A stretch of DNA of 64,000 bases from Streptomyces jeddahensis (GCF_001642995.1 NZ_LOHS01000088.1:1-64000); one strand, 5' to 3'. Counted from the first letter of the stretch, positions 42,705-52,128 are shown. The notes: generated from the sequence alone by a model not told the origin. Program-made: numbers and translations.

Positions 42705-43601
42705 TCAGGCGGGCCGTCCCAGTTGCGCGGAGATCTTCGCCAGTTGGTCCAGGCGCTGCTCCAGGGTGGGGTGCGTGGAGAACACGCGTCCCACCCAGGC
42801 TCCCGCCCCGAGCGCGGGGATGAAGTAGAAGGCGTTGAACGCCTGCGCGGTACGCAGGTCCTTCGTCGGGATCCGGGCGATGTCGCTCTCGAGCCGGGTC
42901 AGCGCCGATGCGAGGGCGGAGGGGCGGCCCGTGAGCAGGGCGGCGGCGCGGTCCGCGGCCAGCTCGCGGTAGCGCGACAGCGCCCGGATGAGGACGAAGC
43001 TGAGCGCGTAGACGAGTGCGGAGACCCCCATGACGCCCAGGAAGACGACGGCGGTGTTCTGGTCGCGGCGCCCGAACATCTGGGAGTAGAACGCGAAGCG
43101 CACGATTAGACCGGCGATGACGCCCAGGAACGAGGCGATCGTGATCACCGCGACATCGCGGTGCGCCACGTGCGAGAGCTCATGGGCGAGCACACCCTCC
43201 AACTCCTCCGGCTCCAGGCGGCGCTGCAGCCCGGTCGTCACGCACAGCACCGCGTGATCGGCGTTGCGGCCGGTGGCGAACGCGTTCGGCAGCTCCATGT
43301 CGGAGACGGCCAGCCGCGGTTTGGGCATGTCCGCCGTCGCACACAACCGGTCGACGATGCCGTGCAGTTGCGGCTGCTCCTCGCGGCTCACCAGGCGTCC
43401 TCGCATCGCGTACATCGCGATGCGGTCGGAGTACCAGTACTGGGCGCCGAGCATCGCCGCCGCGATGACCACCACCAGCACCCACGACTTGAGGAGCACG
43501 ATCAGGGCGGCCACGAAGGCCACGTACAACAGGCCGAGCAGGAACAGCGTCAGCCCCATGCGGGCGGTCAGCTGCCGGTCGGGCTGGAATCGGGAGCGCA
43601 T
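42705..43601 (-). CDS. htpX: Zinc metalloprotease HtpX
   Basis: 298 residues from ATG behind GGGGTGATGACGAC. Two N-terminal TM helices (LTLFLLGLLYVAFVAALIVL and WVLVVVIAAAMLGAQYW) are followed by the M48 domain: MELPNAFATGRN, zinc motif HELSH (~139) and the third ligand Glu in YRELAADRAAALL. Two more TM segments lie after the zinc site. HtpX degrades damaged membrane proteins. Co-transcription with pspAB fits an envelope-stress operon. It is divergent from the alcohol dehydrogenase. Confidence 0.95.
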   Translation of the reverse strand: MRSRFQPDRQLTARMGLTLFLLGLLYVAFVAALIVLLKSWVLVVVIAAAMLGAQYWYSDRIAMYAMRGRLVSREEQPQLHGIVDRLCATADMPKPRLAVSDMELPNAFATGRNADHAVLCVTTGLQRRLEPEELEGVLAHELSHVAHRDVAVITIASFLGVIAGLIVRFAFYSQMFGRRDQNTAVVFLGVMGVSALVYALSFVLIRALSRYRELAADRAAALLTGRPSALASALTRLESDIARIPTKDLRTAQAFNAFYFIPALGAGAWVGRVFSTHPTLEQRLDQLAKISAQLGRPA

Positions 43602-43785
43602 GTCGTCATCACCCCAGTCACCCCGTGAAACGGCCGCCGGGTCGCGGCGGCCTCGCGGCGTCCACTCCATCATGGCGCATCCGCAGCGATGCGGTCGCGA
43701 GCGCCGGTGCACACACGGTGAGCCCCATGTCGCTTTGGGTGGTCGGTTTGTCGGTGGGCGAGGAAGCGGGAGACATGATGGAGGC

Positions 43786-44805
43786 ATGGCACCAGGGGGT
43801 GTCCTGACCACCTCCGCCTGGGTCGTCGACCGGCCCGGGCCGGTCGACGACGGCCCACTGCGCCGGGTCGCACGGGACGTGGCGGCGCCTGGGCCGTACG
43901 AGCTGCTGCTGGAGGTCAGGGCGTGCGGGGTGTGCCGTACCGATCTGCACCTGGCGGAAGGCGACCTGGCCCCGCGGATGCCGCAGTGCACCCCCGGCCA
44001 TGAGGTGGTCGGACGCGTCGTCGCCGTGGGGGAGTCCGTGGAAGGCGTGCACGCCGGAGAGCGCGTGGGTGCCGCCTGGCTGGCCGGGACCTGCGGGGAC
44101 TGCCGCTACTGCCGCTCCGGACGGGAGAACCTGTGCCCGCGCTCCCGGTACACCGGCTGGGACATCCACGGCGGCTACGCCGGACACACCGTCGTCGACG
44201 CACGGTACATCTACGAGCTGCCGCAGGGGTGGACCGACGAGGAGGCCGCACCCCTGCTCTGTGCCGGAATCATCGGCTACCGCGCACTGCTCCGGGCCGA
44301 TCTGCCCGCCGGAGGGCGGCTGGGCATCTACGGCTTCGGGGCCTCCGCGCATCTGACGGCCCAGCTCGCGATCGCTCGCGGGGCCACCGTGCACGTCGTC
44401 ACCCGCTCCGCCGAGGCCCGGCGGCTCGCGCTCGAGCTGGGAGCCGCATCCGCCGCGGCGGACGGGCCGCCGGAGCCACTGGACTCCGCCATCCTGTTCG
44501 CGCCGGCCGGCGTCCTCGTGCCCGTCGCGCTCATGGCGCTCGACCGTGGTGGGACGCTGGCGGTGGCGGGCATCCATCTGACCGCGGTGCCAGGGCTCGA
44601 CTACGCACGCCACCTGTACCAGGAACGCACCCTGCGCAGCGTCACCGCCAACACGCGGGACGACGGGCGCGCCTTCATCGCGGAGGCCGCGCGCCTGCGG
44701 CCCAGCGTCCGGCTGGCGCGCTACCCCATGCGGCAGGCCGACCGGGCGCTGGCGGACCTCGCCCACGGACGCATCACAGGCGTCGGCGTGCTGGTCGCGG
44801 ACTGA
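43786..44805 (+). CDS. Zinc-dependent alcohol dehydrogenase (MDR family)
   Basis: 339 residues. The catalytic zinc site shows GVCRTDLHLAEGDL and CTPGHEVVG. The structural zinc site is the four-Cys loop CGDCRYCRSGRENLC. The Rossmann fold is GRLGIYGFGASAHLTAQLA. In place of the usual GxGGLG there is GFGAS, typical of a bacterial ADH subgroup. It oxidises an alcohol or reduces an aldehyde; the substrate is unknown. The ATG used has GGAGG only 1 nt upstream, so the exact start is less certain. Confidence 0.9.
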   Translation: MAPGGVLTTSAWVVDRPGPVDDGPLRRVARDVAAPGPYELLLEVRACGVCRTDLHLAEGDLAPRMPQCTPGHEVVGRVVAVGESVEGVHAGERVGAAWLAGTCGDCRYCRSGRENLCPRSRYTGWDIHGGYAGHTVVDARYIYELPQGWTDEEAAPLLCAGIIGYRALLRADLPAGGRLGIYGFGASAHLTAQLAIARGATVHVVTRSAEARRLALELGAASAAADGPPEPLDSAILFAPAGVLVPVALMALDRGGTLAVAGIHLTAVPGLDYARHLYQERTLRSVTANTRDDGRAFIAEAARLRPSVRLARYPMRQADRALADLAHGRITGVGVLVAD

Positions 44806-44877
44806 GCGGCCCGCCCTCCGCCGACCTCGCGACTCGTTGCGCTGCCGCTGCAGCATGCGACATGGGGTGGACGCAGT

Positions 44878-47544
44878 GTGTTCGAGAAATGGTCACAAGG
44901 GCTGCGCAACTCTTCCGAAAGCGCTGTAATTGCGGACGTGGTGAGTGAGGGTGCAGCAGACCGCCGATCGCGGACCCTGCGTGCCGAACTCGCCCTCACG
45001 TCGCTTCCCGGTGACGCCGGGCCCCGAGAGCGCCTCCGCTCGCTCGTCGAGCAGGCACTGGTCTTCTCCAGGGCGATGCTGGTGGCCGTCTACGCAGCCG
45101 ACGGGACGGCTCGCACACTGCGGCTGGTGGAGTCGGCCGGCGTGCCGCGCGCCTTGTATGGGCTGCGGGAGGTCTATCCCGTATCGGGATCGCTGGTGGC
45201 GGCCGCGCACCGTTCCGGTGGGTCGCTGTGGTTGACGCCCGAGGACCTCGCCGCCACGGTCCAGGCCGAGGGTGTGCCGGCCGATGACTTCTCGTTGGCC
45301 GTCCTGCCGCTGGGCGATGCCAGGCGCACGGCCGGGTGCCTGCTCGCCGTGACCGACGGCCCGGACGGCTTCGACGCCGATGAGCGGCGGTGCCTGGAGC
45401 TGTTCGCCACGGCCGTCACGGCGCTCTCTCCGTCTCCGAACGTGCCCGCACGCGCGGTCACGTCGGTGTCGCCGCCCCTCGTCACCTCGCACGTCCCGTC
45501 GCAGCCGGCGGCACCGTATGTGCCTCCTTCCTCGCGCCGGGACATTTCCGACGCCGCGGCCCTCACCGTGCATAACAACGGGGCCCCGGCGCATCCGGCC
45601 GACGCCCAGCGGAACGGGGACAGGCGCGCCAGCTCGTTCAGCCTCGCCATGGACACCGGGCGCATCGACGTGGACGAACAGGTGCTCGACCTGTTCGGGC
45701 TGGCGCCGGCGGAGTTCGACGGGAAGGTGGAGACGCTGCTGGCGCTGACCGTGCCGGAGGACCTGCCCACCCTGATGTCCGTGGTCGAAGCGGACCACAT
45801 GACCATCGGCGACCGCGAACTGGAGTTCCGCATCCGGCAGCCCTCCGGCGAGCAGCGGTGGCTGCGCCTGCGCGGGCAGCTCTTCTCCGCCGGAGACGGC
45901 CGTCCGGCCCGGCTGCTCGGCACCGTCGTCGACGCCTCCGACCTGAGGACGCAGGTCAACGACGTCGCCCGCGTGCAGCGGCTGGCCGCCGTGCTCGCCA
46001 CGGCGACCACCGTCCGCGAGGTCAGCCAGGCGGTCGTGGGAGCCCTGCGGGCGCCGATGGGGGCCGACCGGATGGCCCTGGCCGAATTGGAAGGCGACCG
46101 GCTGGTGGTCACCGTCCTGGAACCGCCCGAGCCGGAGGCCTGGCCCGGGGTGTGGCGCAGCGAGTGGCGCTCGGAGTGGCCGGACGCGCCCGTGCGCGCC
46201 ATGCCCACGCTGGCGGCGGCGCTCCGCGAGGGGCGTCCCGCGGTCTGGCCCGCCGGGACCGAGCTGGAGCCGCCGCTCGCCGAGGTGGGACGCGGCGGGC
46301 TCGCCGTTCTGCCGCTGCCGGCCGGCGACCGCATGGTGGGCGTCTGCCTGATCGGCTGGGACACCCCGCACGAATTCGGCGCCGACGAGCGCGCCCTGCT
46401 CACCGCGGTCGCGGGTCTCGCCGGGCAGGCGCTGATGCGTGTCCGCGCGTTCGACGCCGAACACGAACTCGTCGGGATGCTGCAGCGAACCCTGCTCCCG
46501 CGCAGGCTGCCGGCCCTGCCGGGCGGCGAGGCCGTCGCGCGCTATCTGCCCGCCACCGCGGGCCTGGAGGTGGGCGGGGACTGGTACGACGTGATCCCGC
46601 TGCACGACAACCACGTGGCCCTGGTCATCGGCGACGTCCAGGGACACAACGCCGGAGCCGCGACCCTCATGGGCCAGATGCGCACGGCCCTGCGTGCCTA
46701 CGCCATCGAAGGACACCCCCCGGACGTCGTCGTCTCCCACGCCAACCGGCTGCTCATGGGCATGGAGACCGACCTCTTCGCCACCTGCGCCTACGTCGAC
46801 GTCGACATGGAGGACGGCACCGCCTGGTGCGTACGGGCCGGCCATCTGCCCCCGGTGCTGCGCCACCCGGACGGCACCACCGAGGTCGTGGAGGCCGAGG
46901 GCGGGCCGCCACTCGGTGTGATCACCGAGGCCGATTTCCCGATGACCCCGCTGCGGCTCGGGCCCGGCACGCTCCTGGCACTCACCACCGACGGGATGGT
47001 CGAGTCCGCGGATCTGGAACTCGACGAGGGCATGCGCAGGCTCAGCGGCGCACTGTCCGCCGCCGACCAGGACGACCTGGGCCTCATGGCCGACGCACTG
47101 CTCGGCAACGCGCACCGGGGCGACGACGTGGCGTTGCTGCTGATGCGCTACGACGGCATGGCCGTGAGGCCATCGCGCGAGACCTGGACGGTGTGGCGGG
47201 TTCCGGAAGCGGCCCGCCACGCACGCCGCTTCACCAGGCGCACCCTGCGGAAATGGGCGGTGACACGTGAGACCGACACCGTGCTCCTGGTCGTCTCCGA
47301 GCTCGTCACCAACGCCCTGGTGCACACCGACGGCCCGGTGCGGCTCGACCTCACACGAATCGAGGACCGGCTGCGCGTGGCGGTCGCCGACGCCTCACCC
47401 CGTACCCCGGTCAAGCCGGCGAACGTCGGCTGGGAGGCCACCGGCGGACGCGGCGTCCTCCTCGTCGAGGCCCTCTCGGCGGCCTGGGGCACGGTACCCG
47501 CCGGCGGGGGCAAACAGGTCTGGTGTGAGATCGAAGTGGGTTGA
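44878..47544 (+). CDS. GAF-PAS-GAF-PP2C-HATPase signalling protein
   Basis: 888 residues from GTG. Order of domains: GAF (~40-180), variable Pro/Ser linker, PAS (~245-365, FRIRQPSGEQRWLRL), second GAF (~370-525), SpoIIE-type PP2C (~540-770, with intact VGGDWYDVIPLHDN and GDVQGHNAGAA), and a C-terminal anti-sigma-type ATPase (~785-888; VVSELVTNALVHTDGPVRL and GGRGVLLVEALSAAWG). It thus joins phosphatase and kinase activities of the RsbU/RsbW partner switch in one chain, a layout common in Streptomyces. It probably controls an anti-anti-sigma factor in response to two GAF ligands. No sigma or STAS gene is adjacent. Confidence 0.92.
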   Translation: MFEKWSQGLRNSSESAVIADVVSEGAADRRSRTLRAELALTSLPGDAGPRERLRSLVEQALVFSRAMLVAVYAADGTARTLRLVESAGVPRALYGLREVYPVSGSLVAAAHRSGGSLWLTPEDLAATVQAEGVPADDFSLAVLPLGDARRTAGCLLAVTDGPDGFDADERRCLELFATAVTALSPSPNVPARAVTSVSPPLVTSHVPSQPAAPYVPPSSRRDISDAAALTVHNNGAPAHPADAQRNGDRRASSFSLAMDTGRIDVDEQVLDLFGLAPAEFDGKVETLLALTVPEDLPTLMSVVEADHMTIGDRELEFRIRQPSGEQRWLRLRGQLFSAGDGRPARLLGTVVDASDLRTQVNDVARVQRLAAVLATATTVREVSQAVVGALRAPMGADRMALAELEGDRLVVTVLEPPEPEAWPGVWRSEWRSEWPDAPVRAMPTLAAALREGRPAVWPAGTELEPPLAEVGRGGLAVLPLPAGDRMVGVCLIGWDTPHEFGADERALLTAVAGLAGQALMRVRAFDAEHELVGMLQRTLLPRRLPALPGGEAVARYLPATAGLEVGGDWYDVIPLHDNHVALVIGDVQGHNAGAATLMGQMRTALRAYAIEGHPPDVVVSHANRLLMGMETDLFATCAYVDVDMEDGTAWCVRAGHLPPVLRHPDGTTEVVEAEGGPPLGVITEADFPMTPLRLGPGTLLALTTDGMVESADLELDEGMRRLSGALSAADQDDLGLMADALLGNAHRGDDVALLLMRYDGMAVRPSRETWTVWRVPEAARHARRFTRRTLRKWAVTRETDTVLLVVSELVTNALVHTDGPVRLDLTRIEDRLRVAVADASPRTPVKPANVGWEATGGRGVLLVEALSAAWGTVPAGGGKQVWCEIEVG

Positions 47545-47684
47545 CGCCTCGTCCCCGCCGTGGCCCACGCTGTGCTCCACCTGGCCGTCTTCGCCATGCC
47601 CACGCCTGGATCAACACGGCCGCGCCGCCCCGGTCCTACTGTCCTATGGATCCGCACATTCCCCCTCGACCATGGGAGATTCAC

Positions 47685-47945
47685 ATGCGGATCCGTACCA
47701 CGGTCGCCGCGGCCGCCCTGGCCGCCGGCGCGGTCTTCGGCGGCGCAGGCGCCGCAGTCGCCGACACCAACGCCCCCCGGGACATCGACATCGACATCCC
47801 GGGATTCTCGATCACCATCCCTTCGATCGTCCTGCCGGATGACATCGCCGACTTGCCGAGCGCCGTGTGCAACGCCGTGGTCGGGGCGATCCAGGCGTTC
47901 GATCCAGACTTCACCTACATCTGTCCCGCCGGTCCCACCGGGTGA
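47685..47945 (+). CDS. Small secreted protein, 86 aa
   Basis: ATG behind GGGAGATTCAC. A signal peptide (~1-27, MRIRTTVAAAALAAGAVFGG ... AVADT) precedes a ~58-residue mature part containing DIDIDIPGFSITIPSIVLP and two Cys (SAVCNAVV and YICPAG) that could form one disulphide. No family is recognised. The hydrophobic, beta-prone mature chain resembles small hyphal-surface proteins, but no chaplin motif is present. Confidence 0.75.
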   Translation: MRIRTTVAAAALAAGAVFGGAGAAVADTNAPRDIDIDIPGFSITIPSIVLPDDIADLPSAVCNAVVGAIQAFDPDFTYICPAGPTG

Positions 47946-48017
47946 CGACCCGGCCGGCTGGGGTGCCGTCGTGCTCGACGCGCTCCGCGGCACCACAGCC
48001 GGCAGGCCGCGGATACG

Positions 48018-48533
48018 GTGAAGAGCGTGCGCCTGCTGATCATGTCCGACACGCATCTGCCCCGCCGGGCCAGGGAACTTCCCGCCGAGCTCCTCGCGGA
48101 ACTTCCGCACGCCGACGTGGTGATCCACGCCGGTGACTGGGTGGACACGGCCACCCTGGACCTGCTGGAGAGCCGGGCACGGCGGGTCATCGGCGTGTAC
48201 GGCAACAACGACGGGCCCGAGCTGCGGGCGCGGCTGCCCGAGGTGGCGCGGGCGGAGCTCGGCGGTCTGCGCTTCGGAGTCGTCCACGAGACCGGCTCCG
48301 CCCAGGGCCGGGAACGCCGCTGCCGTGAGCGGTTCCCCGACCTGGATGTCCTGGTGTTCGGCCACAGCCACATCCCGTGGGACACCACGGCGCCCGGTGG
48401 CCTGCGGCTGCTGAACCCGGGTTCGCCCACGGACCGGCGGCGCCAGCCCCACTGCACGTACATGACCGCTGTCGTGGAGAAGGGCCGGCTGACCGACGTG
48501 CACCTGCACCGGTTGCCGCCGCGGACCGGGTGA
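48018..48533 (+). CDS. Metallophosphoesterase (YfcE/MJ0936-type)
   Basis: 171 residues from GTG 48018, with a second GTG 9 bp downstream. The dinuclear metal site motifs are all present: LLIMSDTHLP (Asp-x-His), VIHAGDWVD (Gly-Asp), GVYGNNDGPE (Gly-Asn-Asn-Asp), VVHETGS and VFGHSHIPWD (Gly-His-Ser-His). The length fits YfcE-like phosphodiesterases. The substrate is unknown. Confidence 0.92.
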   Translation: MKSVRLLIMSDTHLPRRARELPAELLAELPHADVVIHAGDWVDTATLDLLESRARRVIGVYGNNDGPELRARLPEVARAELGGLRFGVVHETGSAQGRERRCRERFPDLDVLVFGHSHIPWDTTAPGGLRLLNPGSPTDRRRQPHCTYMTAVVEKGRLTDVHLHRLPPRTG

Positions 48534-48578
48534 AGCGACCCGCCGCCCACCCGTCACGCGACGGCCGGCACCGCCCGC

Positions 48579-49025
48579 TCAGTGATCCTCAGCCGCCGGC
48601 TCCAGCACGAAGACGGGGATCACCCGGTCGGTCTTCTTCTGGTACTCGGCGTAGTCCGGCCACGCCTCGACCGCGCGCTCCCACCACAGGGCCTTCTCCT
48701 CGCCCGTGACCTCACGCGCCGTCATGTCCTGGCGTACCGGACCGTCCTGGAGCTCGACCCTGGGGTCGGCCACGATGTTGTGGTACCAGACCGGGTGCTT
48801 CGGGGCGCCGCCCAGCGAGGCGACCACCGCGTAGACACCGTCGTGCTCCACCCGCATCAGCGGGGTCTTGCGGATCTTGCCGGTCCTGGCGCCGCGGGTC
48901 GTCAGGATGACCACCGGCTTGCCGCGCATCGTCGTGCCCTCGGTGCCGCCCGAGCTCTCGTAGAGCTCGACCTGATCACGCGCCCACAGGGTTGGGCTCG
49001 GCTCGTACTCGCCCTCAAGTGGCAC
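48579..49025 (-). CDS. F420/deazaflavin-dependent nitroreductase-family protein
   Basis: 148 residues from GTG behind CGGAGGATTCT. The pattern VVILTTRGARTGKIRKTPLM, YAVVASLGGAPKHPVWYHNI and VELQDGPVRQDMTAREV is the DDN/F420H2-dependent reductase family of actinobacteria, a split beta-barrel fold. It probably reduces a small molecule with F420H2. The gene appears monocistronic. Confidence 0.92.
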   Translation of the reverse strand: MPLEGEYEPSPTLWARDQVELYESSGGTEGTTMRGKPVVILTTRGARTGKIRKTPLMRVEHDGVYAVVASLGGAPKHPVWYHNIVADPRVELQDGPVRQDMTAREVTGEEKALWWERAVEAWPDYAEYQKKTDRVIPVFVLEPAAEDH

Positions 49026-49145
49026 AGAATCCTCCGTCGTTCCACTGCGTCTCTTCGCTGATGTCCCATCATCCTCGCCCGCACACGGTCTTCGGGCGAT
49101 TACGCGAAACGGACTTGGAGGAGATCGGCCGACCCTGAGACGCGG

Positions 49146-50228
49146 TTACGAGGACGAGAGGTCCGGAAGAGGGGTGCGCAGCGCGGTGCGGTTGTCGCGC
49201 CAGGCCCCGAGAAGCCGGTTCCCGAGCCGCTCCTCGAGCACGCCGGTGGCCTCGACGCCGAAGGCCACGTCGGGAGCGAGCGCGGGCTCGTCGGCGAGCA
49301 GGCCGCCGATGACCTCATGGCGGACCACCTGCTCGTGCACGGCGTCGGCCTCCACGTGCTCGGCGTAGAAGCGCTCCGCGGCAGGACCGGCACCCGTACG
49401 GCGCATGGCCTCCGCGAGCCGCCGTGAACCGGGCGACGACGTCACCTCGACGAACGCGAAGTGCCCGACCAGCGCGCCGCGGAGGACCCGGTGCAGTCCG
49501 AACAGGGACATGAGATTGACCGTGGCCAGCCCCTCGGCCGGTGCGACGTCGACGTAGTGGCCGTAGGTGGTGTCAAGACCCAGGTCCGCCATCAGGTCGG
49601 CGAAGAGCTGGGCGTGGATGTCCTCCGCGTGGCCCGCGCCGAACTCGTCGTATTCGACGGCCACCATGGCGGCCTTGGCCCGGCCCCGCAGCCGAGGGAT
49701 GACCCAGGCGTGCGGGTCGGCCTCCTTGAGGTGGTAGAGCGAACGCACCGCCGCGTACTCGCGCAGGTGCCACAGCTGCCCTTCGTTCCTCAGGAAGTGG
49801 GTGACGCTGGTGCCGTCGTCGCCGACCGGTTCGACCAGCAGATCCGCGAGCGCGTCGTCCACGCTCCGGCCATGCGGCGTGTCCTTCCGCAGCGCGGTGA
49901 GGAAGCGGTCCTCCAGGATGCCGCGCAGACCCAGCAGACCGGCGTTCCACTCGAGGTGGTCGTCGACCCCCTCGAAGCCCCTGTAGTGCATTTCGTAGAG
50001 GATGTAGAGGGCGAGCTGCAGATCCTCGCCGTACGGGTCGGCGCGGGCCACGTCCGCGTGCCCCGGCAAGGGGTGGGCAGCACCCTGCAGCGCCGGGATC
50101 ACCGAGGCGGACAGGGCGCCGCGCGGCTGCGGAAGCACGGTACCGGCGGGCCGCCGGCGGAGCGACTGCACCAGCCTGCGCCGTTCTTCCCGTGGCGAGA
50201 GCACCGGGCCTTCCTGGGATGTGGTCAT
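49146..50228 (-). CDS. Haem-oxygenase-like diiron (iron-containing redox) enzyme
   Basis: 360 residues from ATG 50228 with GGAG 7 nt upstream. A helical protein with the two-part ligand pattern of haem-oxygenase-like diiron oxidases: E192 and H200 in VEYDEFGAGHAEDIHAQLFA, then H291-E293 and neighbours in AEHVEADAVHEQVVRHEV. The family includes UndA-type and other oxidative enzymes that need electrons and oxygen. The ATG overlaps the CDGSH gene stop by ATGA, so an iron-sulfur protein is made with it and may donate electrons. The substrate is unknown. Confidence 0.85.
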   Translation of the reverse strand: MTTSQEGPVLSPREERRRLVQSLRRRPAGTVLPQPRGALSASVIPALQGAAHPLPGHADVARADPYGEDLQLALYILYEMHYRGFEGVDDHLEWNAGLLGLRGILEDRFLTALRKDTPHGRSVDDALADLLVEPVGDDGTSVTHFLRNEGQLWHLREYAAVRSLYHLKEADPHAWVIPRLRGRAKAAMVAVEYDEFGAGHAEDIHAQLFADLMADLGLDTTYGHYVDVAPAEGLATVNLMSLFGLHRVLRGALVGHFAFVEVTSSPGSRRLAEAMRRTGAGPAAERFYAEHVEADAVHEQVVRHEVIGGLLADEPALAPDVAFGVEATGVLEERLGNRLLGAWRDNRTALRTPLPDLSSS

Positions 50229-50476
50229 TCCGGGGCTCCGTCCGACCTGGGGCACGGCTGCTGCGGTTCGCCCCTGGCACGGCTGGTACGGCGGCGGTGG
50301 CTGGTGTCGCACCACGGATACGTACGGCTGCGCCGGCACGTGCAGATGGCCGCGGCGAACCGTTGCGAGGTCACCACGCTGCCGTCCTCCAGGACGACCT
50401 CCACGGGTCCCTCCACCACGATGGGACCGTCGCGGTCGATGGTGACGCGGCGGGGGCGGTCAGATGCGTTCGGCAC
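50225..50476 (-). CDS. CDGSH iron-sulfur domain protein
   Basis: 83 residues from GTG 50476. After an N-terminal beta part (VVEGPVEVVLEDGSVVTSQR) comes the three-Cys/one-His [2Fe-2S] motif CTCRRSRTYPWCDTSH (Cys45, Cys47, Cys56, His60). The tail is basic and Pro-rich. Stop and start overlap by 4 nt with the diiron enzyme gene, and the first 17 nt overlap the methyltransferase end. It is probably an electron carrier for the diiron enzyme. Confidence 0.9.
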   Translation of the reverse strand: MPNASDRPRRVTIDRDGPIVVEGPVEVVLEDGSVVTSQRFAAAICTCRRSRTYPWCDTSHRRRTSRARGEPQQPCPRSDGAPE

Positions 50477-51146
50477 GGACGACCACCAGCTCCTCCTGCT
50501 CGTCGTCGACGCCCAGCAGGCCGCGCGAGCGCAGCCACGACAGCCGGGAGCGGACGACCGGCCCGAACGGGACGGACATCCGGTCGGTGACCTCGGCCCA
50601 CAGCCCGGCGGCCGAGAGGCGCTCCAGAGTGGCCTCGGTCCCGCACAGGGCGGAGTGCACGAGAAGCAGCCTGCCGTGCGGGCGCAGCAGGGACGGCGCT
50701 GTGTCGCAGATGCGGTCCACGAACGCCCGCCCGTCGGGACCGGCGTCCCATGAGCGGGCCGCGCCGTTCCGCGGCAGGGAGCCCGGCGGCGTCGGCACGT
50801 AGGGAGGGTTGCTGAGGACGATGTCGAACGACCGGCCGCGCACCGGCTCCAGCAGGTCTCCTCGGTGTACGGCGATGCGCCGCCGGGCCAGCAGCGCGTT
50901 GAGCCGGGCAGTCAGAACGGCCCGCCACGAGATGTCCGTCGCGGTGACACGGGCGCCCAGGCGCGCGGCGTACAGGGCCAGTGCTCCGCTTCCGGTCCCC
51001 ACGTCGAGCACGTCCGCGCCGGGTCCCACGGCTTCCCGGCGCAGTGCCTCAGCCAGCAGATACGTGTCGTACTGCGGCGCGTACACCCCCGGCAGCGTGA
51101 AGACATGGTCCATCCCGGGCAGCCGCACGGCTGCTGCCGTGGTCAT
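50460..51146 (-). CDS. HemK/PrmC-like N5-glutamine methyltransferase-family protein
   Basis: 228 residues from ATG with GGAGGTGTCGG upstream. SAM motif I is VLDVGTGSGALALYAARLG (~45-63), the acidic loop VTATDISWRAV, and the catalytic NPPY motif is in DIVLSNPPYVP (~110-120), the signature of glutamine, asparagine or adenine N-methyltransferases. It is first in a three-gene operon in which the CDGSH gene overlaps its 3' end by 17 nt. A role in modifying a protein or small molecule of the same pathway is possible. Confidence 0.88.
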   Translation of the reverse strand: MTTAAAVRLPGMDHVFTLPGVYAPQYDTYLLAEALRREAVGPGADVLDVGTGSGALALYAARLGARVTATDISWRAVLTARLNALLARRRIAVHRGDLLEPVRGRSFDIVLSNPPYVPTPPGSLPRNGAARSWDAGPDGRAFVDRICDTAPSLLRPHGRLLLVHSALCGTEATLERLSAAGLWAEVTDRMSVPFGPVVRSRLSWLRSRGLLGVDDEQEELVVVRAERI

Positions 51147-51531
51147 CCGACACCTCCGTCACGCGGCACACCGGCCACTCGCTTCTGTCGGGCTGCGGGT
51201 GCCCCGCCGGGGGTGATCCACACGTCAGGGAGCGGTGGCAGAGAGATCCGCCGCAGGTCCCGGCGGCGCGGTCGCGCGTTCGCCACACGCCCTACTCCGT
51301 ATGGGGCGCGCCGGGCCGACCCGAGAGGCCACTCCATGTTGCGGTCGGGTTACACAGCGTGGCGGAACCGGCTGTTGTGCCGTAGGGAAAACCGCAGGTC
51401 AGAGCCGTGCTCGGCTACCCAGGGTGCTCCTGTTGCAGGAGTGGACTCATGCCCCCACGCTGGAGGCAACTCAGAAGCGACCACTGCTCACGCTTCGTGT
51501 TCGGGGCTCTCCCAGTCGGGAGGCGAACGCA
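51147..51531. other. Intergenic region, divergent promoters
   Basis: 385 bp between the methyltransferase operon (minus strand) and the RsbW-like gene (plus strand). A short hairpin CTCCTG-TTG-CAGGAG is at 51427-51441. No gene was recognised. Confidence 0.4.
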
Positions 51532-51558
51532 ATGAGCTTCGCGGGTGAGGAGCCAACG

Positions 51559-52128
51559 ATGAACGTTCCGGTCAACAGCAGCTACTACATGGTCGAAGTA
51601 GAGGCGCGCCGCGAACGGGTTCCGCAGGTCAGGCGCATCGTGGCCGCGCATCTCAGGTACTGGAGGCTGGAGAACCACATCGGCCCCATGTGCCGCGGCG
51701 TCGACGAGCTGATGCTGAACGTCCTGGAGCACACGGGCGACGACAAGCGCTGCGTCGTCGAGCTGTGGTGGAACGGCAAGAACCTGATAGCCGCCGTGGC
51801 CGACTACGACCGCCGTATGCCGCGGCTGCTGGGCCCCACGCGGGGCGGTCTCGCGCGGATCGCGGCCATGAGTGACGGCTGGGGCGCCTGCGGTACCCCC
51901 GACGGCAAGCTCGTCTGGTTCTCGCGACGCGTCAAGGCCCTGGACCGCGAGCCGCTGGCCTGGTCCAAGCCCGCACCGTTCCTGCAGGAGGCGAAGCGGG
52001 CTCCGGAGAGCCCGTCGCTGGTCCCGGCGGGCCCGCCGCTCACCAGCCTCGACGACGTCGAGGAGCCGGACCGCGAGCTGGTCGAGGCCGTGCCCGCCGC
52101 CGCCCGTCTGGCGCGGCAGCGGGCCTGA
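51559..52128 (+). CDS. RsbW-like anti-sigma factor kinase (HATPase)
   Basis: 189 residues from ATG 51559, behind GAGGAGCCAACG; an ATG at 51532 with GGGAGG upstream is an equally plausible start. Motifs of the serine-kinase anti-sigma family: N-box GVDELMLNVLEHTGDD (~52-67), G1-type AAVADYDRRMPRL and a G2-like GGLARIAAMSDGWG. The last ~60 residues are a disordered-looking tail. It may phosphorylate a STAS anti-anti-sigma factor; no partner is adjacent. Confidence 0.85.
   Translation: MNVPVNSSYYMVEVEARRERVPQVRRIVAAHLRYWRLENHIGPMCRGVDELMLNVLEHTGDDKRCVVELWWNGKNLIAAVADYDRRMPRLLGPTRGGLARIAAMSDGWGACGTPDGKLVWFSRRVKALDREPLAWSKPAPFLQEAKRAPESPSLVPAGPPLTSLDDVEEPDRELVEAVPAAARLARQRA

Noticed and set aside
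44893..47325. Long open frame antisense to the GAF/PAS/PP2C gene
   Set aside because: High-G+C DNA keeps antisense frames open. The sense strand has clear domain motifs, and the antisense product is low-complexity.
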